64,000 nucleotides of DNA from Paramacrobiotus metropolitanus (lineage: Eukaryota; Tardigrada; Eutardigrada; Parachela; Macrobiotidae): assembly GCF_019649055.1 (NCBI RefSeq), contig NW_026570405.1, positions 1 to 64,000 on the forward strand, given 5' to 3'. Shown in pieces: positions 56,721 through 64,000 of this stretch. The position numbers were made by a program, and so were the translations under genes. Each line of letters begins with the position of its first letter. The first letter of the stretch is position 1. The notes below the pieces were generated by a model. The model had not been told where the DNA came from. It saw nothing but the letters and a program-made list of their open reading frames with translations, and ran no database searches.

Positions 56721-56764
56721 TGCCGAATCGTAAATCTAGTCGAGACTAGATTTACGATACGGCA
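56721..56764. repeat. 44-bp near-perfect palindrome
   Basis: Arms TGCCGAATCGTAAATCTAGT and its complement meet at a two-base centre (GA). Only one base pair of the outer part mismatches. Could form a cruciform or RNA hairpin; lies ~120 bp upstream of the RNase H relic. Confidence 0.85.
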
Positions 56765-56885
56765 GACTTATGCAACGTTGCCTTAAAGTGGGCATGGGCT
56801 GACGGTTCCGTGCACCCAATCCATTAGCGCAGCCTTATCTCGCAGTGACACATGCAGATAACTCACACACGTCGAACCGTACGAC

Positions 56886-57134
56886 ATGACGATGAGTTTG
56901 TGTTTTGAATTCTTATATTGTGACAATCTGGGAGTTGTCCAAGCTTGGAACAAATTCTTCACGTCTTCTTTATCTGTGAACATTCTGATTCGGAGAATAT
57001 TTTTCTTGGCGGCTAAGTATAATTTTAATTTGAAAATTTCTCATGTTCCGGGTTGTTCAAATGAGATTGCGCATGCGTTATCTCGGCAACAGTGGATTCG
57101 CTTTCGGTCATTACTCATTAGCGTCGCTGGCTGA
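56886..57134 (+). pseudogene. DIRS-like retroelement RNase H fragment
   Basis: 82 codons with LYCDNLGVVQAWNK (a catalytic DN-x-x-V-V motif), ILIRRIFFLAAKYNFNLKISH, and VPGCSNEIAHALSRQQWIRFR, where 'H-x-PG-x-x-N-x-x-A-x-ALSR-x-Q-x-x-xF' is typical of RNase H ends in DIRS-like/YR retroelements. The preceding RT is not found. It lies ~700 bp upstream of the recombinase in the same orientation, as in such elements. Confidence 0.65.
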
Positions 57135-57815
57135 TGCATCGCCATGCGTGTTGCCTGTTGACTTTTTAGTTCTTTTTCGTCATGAATACCACATTAAGCG
57201 CCTGTTACGTAACCACATAATATTATTATCTTCGTCGACTCGTCGTACATACTAACATGCTATGGCGCATGTACGCACAGTACGAGTATTGTTTTTGATT
57301 AAATTGTATGAGCTCCGGCACGCGTCTGTACGACGGTGCGGTTTGTCCTATGTTAAGTGATTTATTACGAGACAGTTCATGCTATAACACGATGGTGTTT
57401 TACCTGATTATGGAGAAAGAATCAGTCGACCGATATGTGAGCTAGCGAAATAAGACCTATTAAACTTGTGTTGAGATATCCGGATATTCGTGTGTGTTGT
57501 GGTGACCTTCGTAAAGACAACTAGGGATAGTTATCTGAGCGGAAGTCAGTGTTTTTAAGTCGGAAGTAACATCATCCGACTAAATCTGGGACAACAACAT
57601 CGTCCTAGCAGGATTCTGAATGTGTGTGTACGCGCGTGGGTAGAAAATATTAGTGCTAATATTTCCGTGGTGTTTCCATTCTTGTACATCTAGAGCACAT
57701 TCCATCTTTACTGCCTGAGTAAGGTTGGTCATCCTGCTGTACGTGTGAGTACAAGTACACCAGAGCATGTCAATACAGAGCTGGTGTATCGTCATATTTT
57801 CGTTTTTGTAAAGTT
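57135..57815. other. Spacer inside the YR retroelement relic
   Basis: No motif recognised. A DIRS-type element usually has overlapping frames here. Confidence 0.3.
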
Positions 57816-57821
57816 AAGAGT

Positions 57822-58636
57822 GTGAATGTATTCAGTAAATCATCTGTTGCTTTATTTATTGCTAATCTTTTTGACAAACATATCGCTTATTCAACTTCAA
57901 AAGTCTATCTAGCTGCTTTATCTAACTGGTATAAAGAACATGGGTATACCGACTTTACAGATTGTAGTCTTGTAAGACAGCTAGCAAAGGGTTATGCCCG
58001 GTTGCTCCCTCCGGTGCTGGACCGTAGATGCCCTGTAACGCTTGACGTTATGAAAATTATTAAAAATTGCATTCTCGATTCGTCACTGTCTGCCTATGCA
58101 GAGTGTTTGCTCTGGGCGGCCTGCATTATTGCGTTCTTCGGATATTTACGTCCAAGTGAGTTTGTTACGTCATATCAGCCTTCATTTGTCACTCATCGTA
58201 TATTATTGCTAAGTGATGTTATATTCAATGAAAGTTATGTGCTTTTGAATATCGAGCGGTCAGAAACCGATCAAGGTGGAGGAGGATATAAAGTTTATTT
58301 ACGTCCTACATATCGGTCAGTATGTCCGTACCGGCCATTAAGCGTTTTCTGTTGATGTGCACTGATCGGTTTCCCAATGGCCTTCCTTTCTGTACCTTTG
58401 ATGATGTTTTTTTTCTGTCTCGCAATTGATTTGCAGATTTGCTTAAGTTAGTTTTGCGTGACCATCTGGAAGTTAAAGATTTATCCCCTCATTCGTTTCG
58501 TATTGGTGCACCGACGGTAGCTGCTGATTGCAACTACTCGCCTGAGGCTATTATGAAAGCCGGTCGGTGGAAAAGTGATGCGTATGCCCGATACGTTCGG
58601 TTACCTCGTACTGTGGAGGGTTTGCGTCCATACTAA
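57822..58636 (+). pseudogene. Tyrosine recombinase of a DIRS-like retroelement (frameshifted)
   Basis: 57822-58355 encodes the N-terminal SAM-like domain (SVALFIANLFDKHIAYSTSKVYLAALSNW) and the first half of the catalytic domain with FFGYLRPSEF, where the Arg is the first catalytic residue. After a stop/shift (58354-58438) the frame 58439-58636 gives SPHSFRIGA (the H-x-x-R pair), MKAGRWKSDAYARYVR (Gly-Arg-Trp and the nucleophile Tyr). So R, H, R, W and Y are all present but split by a frameshift. YRs integrate circular cDNA by recombination in DIRS-like elements. An AATAAA is found downstream near 58734. Confidence 0.8.
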
Positions 58637-58782
58637 TTGGTGGGCGGTTTGGGGGGTTGTTTTTTGCAAGGACGGCGGGGCCGGTTGCGCCGGTGTTCCG
58701 TGTTCCGGTGCTAGTGTCTTCACCCAATGCCCAAATAAAAATGAATCCTTACGCGCTGTTGTTGTTGTTACCGTAAACTGCG

Positions 58783-60560
58783 TTAAATAGAATTAGCAAA
58801 GCTAATTCCGGTTAACGCAGCAGAGGCGATCGCAAGGCTGGACGACTTGCCTCTCTGACCAACGCTTTCAACATCATACAACACCCGGTAAGAAGAGAAC
58901 CCAGTCACATCGGCACCGGACGTGTTGTGAGCAAGGACCACGTACCGTAAGGCTTCATCCAAAGTCTTCTGATCTTGGTCAACAAATTTGGAGAGCATAC
59001 CGCCGAGTGTCCGGTTGAACCGCTCCAAGGATCCGTTGGTCTGCGGATGGTATCCGTTTGTAAGTTACCTTTTAACGTTTAGAAGCTTATAAAGCTCGGT
59101 GGTCACTACATTTAGGAACAAAGTACCTTGGTCGCTGAGGACCTTAAATCTTTTACCGTGTCGTAAAAAATTTTTGAATACGGAAAAGTGTGCGACAGTC
59201 TCCGCCGTCTGCGCAACCAACGCCTTTGCAATCAGAAACTTGGCGAACAGGTCGGGCGCCGTAGTTATGTATATCTTCCCACCATTTGGCCTGCTCGGCA
59301 CGGAAATCTCTCGCCGGCCGGTCTACAACAGCAAGGACCATGTAGACCTGTTGGACTGGTGGATAACGCGACAAACAATCGCCGCCGTGGTGATTTGGTC
59401 CGGTTTATACCGGATCTTCAGCTCGAACTCCTGCAGCCGTAGCGCCCAGCGCACAAGTCGGCTGTGGGGTGTTTGGATTCTCATGATCCAACACAAGCTG
59501 TGGTGATTCAAGAAGACAGTCACCTGTCGTCCCAAAAGGAAGTGACGGAACTGCTGAAACGTTCATACGATAGCCAACGCTTCGCGTTTGGTAGTATGGC
59601 ATCGCGTTTGGTAGTATGACATCGCGTTTCAGCGTCCAACAGAAGCCGACTTCCTTATGCGATCGGTCTCTTGCGACCTTGTCGTCGCGTTGGACCAGCA
59701 CGGTGCTAAGCGCGTACCGCGATTCGTCGGGGTGAATCCCCACCGGCTTTTCCGGGTCAAAGTGTGCCAGTACCTTTTGCGGTACACACGGCCACTGTGA
59801 GGTTGCTAAAGTTGCTAAAGCCTCCTGTTGGGCATTCACTAAAAATAAGGGCTGGTCCTTCATCGCCAGCGCATGCAATGGCGCTGCAATATGTGCGAAG
59901 CTCTTTATGAATCAGCGATAGTAAGAGCATAAGACCAGGAAACTCCACAGAGCTTTCAGGTTTTCCGGCCGTAGAAACTCAGTGACCGCCGCGATTTTGT
60001 TGGGGTCCTTTCCAATCCTTCTCTGGTAATGAGGAATCCTAGAATCCGAACCTGGGCTTTGAGGAAATAACATTTCTCTGGCTTCAGTGGGAGTTTTGCT
60101 TTGGTCAAATCCTTAAACATCGCCTGTGGCATCTAAGTGACGTTCGGGTGTAGTCCCTACGAGGATTATGTCATGGAAGTACACGAACACGCCGAACCAC
60201 AGCAAACCACCAAAAACGTCGGTGATTATCCGCTGAGAAGCTGCGGGTGCGTTCCGTAACCCACAAGGAGGTACTTGATACTTGTAAAAGGCGCGACCAG
60301 CCTGAAAGGCTGTGACCGCCTTCGAATCTTCGGCCAAAGGTTCTTCGGTCCGGACTGACAGTCAAGTGTCGTGGAGTAGTTCGACCCGCTAAGACATGTC
60401 AATCAGTCCCCACGTTCGCCAGCGGAAACTTGTCCGGCACGGTTAACGCGTAAACCGCCCGGAAGTCCAGACAGAGCCGGCGCACCTTTTTATAGGCGCT
60501 TTATTTAGCTTTAACCACAGGACTGCTTCAGGGGCTCGGCGACCGAAGAATCACGCCCTC
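58783..60560 (-). pseudogene. pol: Degenerate Ty3/gypsy pol fragment (RT, RNase H, integrase)
   Basis: On the minus strand, from 60560 down: RT residue stretch with GLRNAPAASQRIITDVFGG and a damaged catalytic motif (VYFHDIILVG instead of YxDD); an RNase H with HPDESRYALSTVLVQRDD and VFLNHHSLCWIM (normally TDHxxL); integrase pieces with KVLSDQGTLFLN and MERFNRTLGGML. Frames change several times and stops are frequent. It is GC-rich compared with the other relics. It could be kin of the plus-strand fragment at 4.7-6.1 kb, which ends where this one begins in pol. Confidence 0.8.
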
Positions 60561-61270
60561 CTCTAAATAAAGATGACCTGTGTGTCTAGCTATTTGAATT
60601 CTTTTGGTGAATAAACGATATTGTCGCTGCGACACTGGTTGTGCACCAGGTTTTAACTTTATTTCAAAAGGTGACACATCCGCATTACCCAAGCATCATT
60701 CGTATGAAGTAGATACATATATCTATTTATCAACTTCAACACCTCTGGGCCCACATCACGGGTATCCAAGTCACACACGTCAAAACTTCCTATCGACAAA
60801 GTTTCCTACGTGTAGTCTCACGCTGACAGGTCGAGTTCGGCTTCGGCACCTGTAAGACGCGGAAAATTAGTGTTAGATGGTGTGGTTTCAACTTTCAACC
60901 ATCAATTCCTCCGCAGTACCTTAGGTGGCTCCTGCAGTCTGCCTTGTTCCCGTTGACCAGTCGCTGGGACGTCACGTGAACAAGCAGGTCCATATGATGC
61001 GCTAAGTTGCAACCGATCACAGCATCGTGAACTTTGTTTGGAGAATTCGCCGAAATGCAATCAGTTGTACACTATTTTATACCAGACCCAGACTCCAGTG
61101 TATTGTGCCGCATAGGTCCAAAACCCGCACACATGCGTATTTATGCCTACTGCATGGATATGTACCTAAGCTTACTTAAAGGAGCAAGCTCATTTAAAGA
61201 ATTTCTTTAAGAATTAAGATAGCTGTTTGTAAGTTATGCATTAACGCGTTTCCTGACTCTATCGTACGTC
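60561..61270. other. No supported gene
   Basis: Short frames only (60604-60855, 83 codons, no motif). Confidence 0.35.
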
Positions 61271-61276
61271 ATAATT

Positions 61277-61534
61277 TTGTCAGTGACTATCAGCGGAATC
61301 ATGGGCAAACAATATGCGATTGTTTATTTAAGCGAATCTTTCGCTCGAAAAAAGCGTCTCAGAATCGTAGATGTTAAGGGTGTCATAAAAAAACCACAGG
61401 ATCAAGATTTGGCGAACGGCCGTTGGGTGTCAGCGAACGTGGCAAAGGGCGTGATGAAGGAGCGGCAAGAAAAATGCGTTATTCTGGACATCGTGGACGG
61501 TAAATCAAATTTCATTGATAAATTCCGCATTTAA
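61277..61534 (+). CDS. Small uncharacterised ORF
   Basis: 85 codons; the first ATG in a good context is at 61301 (MGKQYAIVYLSESFARKKRL). The protein is basic, with alternating hydrophobic strands (YAIVYLSES, LRIVDVKGVI, KCVILDIVDGK) and looks like a small beta-rich domain. No family recognised. Could be an exon. Confidence 0.35.
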   Translation: MSVTISGIMGKQYAIVYLSESFARKKRLRIVDVKGVIKKPQDQDLANGRWVSANVAKGVMKERQEKCVILDIVDGKSNFIDKFRI

Positions 61535-61790
61535 GTGCCAACATTTTTTGTTATTTATCTAACCTTGTAGCTGCTGCTGCATTATCTGTACTAGTACTCG
61601 CAAGGGTTTCGATTTATTCCTTTAGAATGCGTGTCGTCCGAGCGTCATTTATCTGTCATCACAACGATTGTGAAACAAGGTTTTTGTTAAGTTTCTGGCA
61701 GTAGCATTTAACATAAATACTGTACGAGTAACCATAGCAATTTCTTAATTCCACTTTTCTGGAACCTTCATTTTTTCGTGGATAGTTATC

Positions 61791-61911
61791 ATGAATTTTC
61801 GTCGTTGTGGAATCACTTATATTGTGTTACTTTGTCTTAACCTCAGTGCACATTCGCTGACGTAAAAATCCGCCCGTGTCGCCCGTACCTGACAAGGTAA
61901 GTTCTGATTAT
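61791..61911 (+). other. Signal-peptide-like mini-exon followed by a splice donor
   Basis: MNFRRCGITYIVLLCLNLSA is an ATG-started signal-peptide-like sequence ending in a TAA after 24 codons. About 40 bp later GACAAGGTAAGT is a strong splice donor. Either a damaged first exon or coincidence. Confidence 0.2.
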
Positions 61912-61971
61912 TACGATAATTTAATTCGGTTGATAAATTCTTCTGTTATTATACTAGTTACTAGCACATCC

Positions 61972-62280
61972 TTAATAATCATAGTGCTCACCAAAAAGGA
62001 ATATGCAGAACACGGAAACGCCAATCGCCACCCCGATAATCAAATCGGAAGGGCGTTGCTGGGTTGTGTCTTCTTTTTCCTTGTCCTGAACTTCGGCTTG
62101 TTGATACGGTGAGCGTCCCATTGGTAAGTCCTTCCTATAGTGATCATCCAACGTTCCAGATCCACGCGGTATTACCGGGGAAGGTAGCGCTTGCGCATCG
62201 TCAGCTTCAGCATTGTCAGCATCATTGTCCTTATCGTCACTATCATATATACATATTAGCAGCAGAAGCAGGCTGTCCAT
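61972..62280 (-). CDS. Possible exon of a small type I membrane protein
   Basis: 102 codons from ATG on the minus strand. It starts MDSLLLLLICIY (signal-like), has an Asp/Glu-rich mid-section and ends with a membrane segment (LIIGVAIGVSVFCIFLFG). GGTGAGC at the end of the membrane segment resembles a splice donor, so it may be an internal exon. No family recognised. Confidence 0.3.
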   Translation of the reverse strand: MDSLLLLLICIYDSDDKDNDADNAEADDAQALPSPVIPRGSGTLDDHYRKDLPMGRSPYQQAEVQDKEKEDTTQQRPSDLIIGVAIGVSVFCIFLFGEHYDY

Positions 62281-62849
62281 TACCGGTCGGGGCGGGGAAG
62301 ACGGCGGCTTCGGTGGTACTCAAAATCTGTAGTTTGCTTGGCGTATTATTAACTGCTTCTGGCAATACTTCAAGTAAAATGCAGGGACTGCAGTCGATAA
62401 CTGTAGAATTAGGCACCGAAATCCACCTCGTGGACAAAACCTTACGAATTGCACACTGTATCTATTCAGGCAACATTGTGAAATCCACAAGCTATTTCAA
62501 GTTATTTTTAAAACTGTAAAGCAAAACTGCCACAGATTTCAGCCAGTAATAATTTCTGTACGCTATATAATAATTCTCCTTCTGATTTCGCATAGGAGGA
62601 AAAATTGGCCTCAAGGCGCCCAGCTGCAACCATTAACCTCTCACGACCTTTTATGCGTTATCAATCTGAGCAGTTTGAATTGCCGCTCCTTGAAATTTTA
62701 ACGATTGTTTTGCTCCTTAGAACCGCCGAATTTGGATTTTCCACCTAGCAGACGCTTCCGCGTCGATGTCACCACTGCGCAACACTATACAATCATATCA
62801 TAAAGAAATATAATCCGTGCGTGGGTTGCCAGCGCGACCAGAATGCCGG

Positions 62850-63386
62850 CTAGATCCGATTGCTGTTGTACCAGGAAGCGTGAGCTTTAGGCTCATCCAT
62901 TAAGCATGCGTAATGAATTAAAATCTCTCTGCATTTAGAGGCTTCTCTGAAATACAGACCCATGCAGAATAACAGCAACGACACGGGAAAAGTCGGCCCG
63001 ACGGACAAACAGTGTGGGTATGTGGGTAGTGACCATGGTGTGTAAAATATAGTACCTGTCGGTACTGTACGGATAACAAATTTATCTCGGACGCATTTTA
63101 CCGTAATTATCGAATTATTGCTTCTCCCATAAATATAGAAGCCCTCCACGTAACTGGAGCCCCCCCCCTTAGCGTAGTTCGGAAATAATAAGCCCCACAT
63201 CCCTTTCATTCGAAATAGATGCTCATGGGCTGTAATAAAACACGGAAAAATAAAATTTCTAGGCCGAAAGTCGATGTAGATGCCGAAAATCTTCCTGGAC
63301 CGGCAGTATCTGGATACTAGCAACGAGTCTGATTCCGACTGAATGGGTTTTTGAAAAGGCGAAAAGTTTCTTACGTTCCTTACCAT
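62850..63386 (-). CDS. Uncharacterised 178-codon ORF
   Basis: The longest open frame in the last 5 kb. It runs from ATG at 63386 (MVRNVRNFSPFQKPIQ) and has aromatic-rich, protein-like composition and one hydrophobic stretch (FPVSLLLFCMGLYF). No domain recognised. A further minus frame at 63417-63683 lies just upstream, so the two might be exons of one gene. Confidence 0.3.
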   Translation of the reverse strand: MVRNVRNFSPFQKPIQSESDSLLVSRYCRSRKIFGIYIDFRPRNFIFPCFITAHEHLFRMKGMWGLLFPNYAKGGGSSYVEGFYIYGRSNNSIITVKCVRDKFVIRTVPTGTIFYTPWSLPTYPHCLSVGPTFPVSLLLFCMGLYFREASKCREILIHYACLMDEPKAHASWYNSNRI

Positions 63387-63416
63387 TAGCGGAAAGGATC
63401 ATGGGAGAATTTATTA

Positions 63417-64000
63417 TCAGCCAGTCACGTATTTGCGCTTGAAATGCTTGGTGCCACTATTTCGTGCACTTTGCTGGCTAGACAAACGTTGCAGCAACCA
63501 GGAGAAATACATGAGCATTTCATAGATGGACATCAGTGTACCATACCAGGCGCCTGAATCGTAACTAAGGATGAAATCAAAAGAAAACCTACTGCGGGCG
63601 TAATTCGTAAACATGCATTTTCTACTTTCGCTTCCGCTTGCCATAACTTTCTGCAAAATTTGCACATGAGCGCACATATTCACAAAATTGATTCCCGGCA
63701 GTTTGATTTTCCCGCACTGATTTTCACGCAGTCGGAAGTGCTAACGGGTGCCACGGAAGCGCCGTTCGACGTGGCATTCTCCGCCGAGGCGTGCCGGCGT
63801 GTCGACGGGCGAACACCGGCACATAATCCAGAACATGACTGAAGATGCCCCATCGCCGGACCGTGCCGTGCCGTGTTGCACGCCGGACCGTGCTTTGGTT
63901 AGAGGCGCGGGAATGTCGTCCGCAAATAAAATTTTTAACTTCTTTGCAAAGTTTTCTGTTTAGGCCGCCGTAAACACATGTGCACGCGGCGCAGCTCAAT
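63417..64000. other. No confidently supported gene at the window end
   Basis: Overlapping frames on both strands, GC-richer from 63740. No motif recognised. Confidence 0.35.

Noticed and set aside
1-64000. tRNA and rRNA genes
   Set aside because: No cloverleaf with conserved boxes and no rRNA segment was noticed by eye; a tRNAscan-type search would be needed to exclude them.

Overview
The window looks like gene-poor, transposon-rich nuclear DNA of a eukaryote, most likely an invertebrate animal. The reasons are an env-bearing Ty3/gypsy-type LTR retrotransposon, several older Ty3/gypsy relics, a tyrosine-recombinase (DIRS-like) retroelement relic, Polinton (Maverick)/adintovirus-type capsid, protease and DNA polymerase remnants, a BIR (IAP-type) protein, and very low coding density. 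The species cannot be named from the sequence. No conserved single-copy host gene was recognised with confidence.

Layout. 0-7.7 kb: copy A of a dispersed ~3 kb repeat of unknown class, a plus-strand Ty3/gypsy gag-pol fragment (4.7-6.1 kb) and minor degenerate ORFs. 7.7-12.8 kb: no supported gene. 12.8-17.6 kb, minus strand: a Ty3/gypsy pol relic with zinc-finger-like modules between protease and RT, a fragment of protein-primed-type DNA polymerase B (15.6 kb), and a second protease fragment of the same retroelement family. 17.6-23.8 kb: no supported gene, apart from a ~95-bp-arm inverted repeat at 21.5-21.9 kb. 23.8-27.65 kb: a BIR protein, a half-length TBP-like ORF, an uncharacterised frameshifted ORF, a 182-bp exact tandem duplication, a PC4-like (p15) pseudogene and the 3' half of an adenovirus-type cysteine protease gene.

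27.655-39.617 kb: a nearly complete 12-kb LTR retrotransposon (367-bp LTRs differing at 3 sites, 4-bp ACTG target duplication) inserted inside that protease gene. It carries a leader with an array of GTGACC/GGTCAC hairpins, a fused gag-pol with a ~600-residue uncharacterised module between nucleocapsid and protease, integrase, an env-like glycoprotein and two extra secreted, apparently paralogous ORFs. On its far side come the 5' half of the protease gene and a major capsid protein pseudogene (39.96-40.95 kb).

41-48.3 kb, plus strand: a compact, uncharacterised cassette of long overlapping ORFs (repeat-rich/acidic protein, small basic-acidic protein, zinc-ribbon/RS-rich protein) starting divergently beside the capsid gene. 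48.5-50.35 kb: a minus-strand Ty3/gypsy integrase fragment, joined to repeat copy B (50.47-53.61 kb). 53.6-64 kb: mostly undetermined sequence with a 44-bp palindrome, a DIRS-like RNase H plus tyrosine recombinase relic (56.9-58.6 kb), a degenerate minus-strand Ty3/gypsy pol (58.8-60.5 kb) and a few small unrecognised ORFs.

Most interesting reading: 15.6-41 kb (perhaps to 48.3 kb) holds a decayed Polinton/adintovirus-like provirus, linked with a BIR protein, a TBP-like protein and a PC4-like protein, later broken by an env-bearing LTR element with novel accessory ORFs. That these neighbours belong to one viral element is inference.
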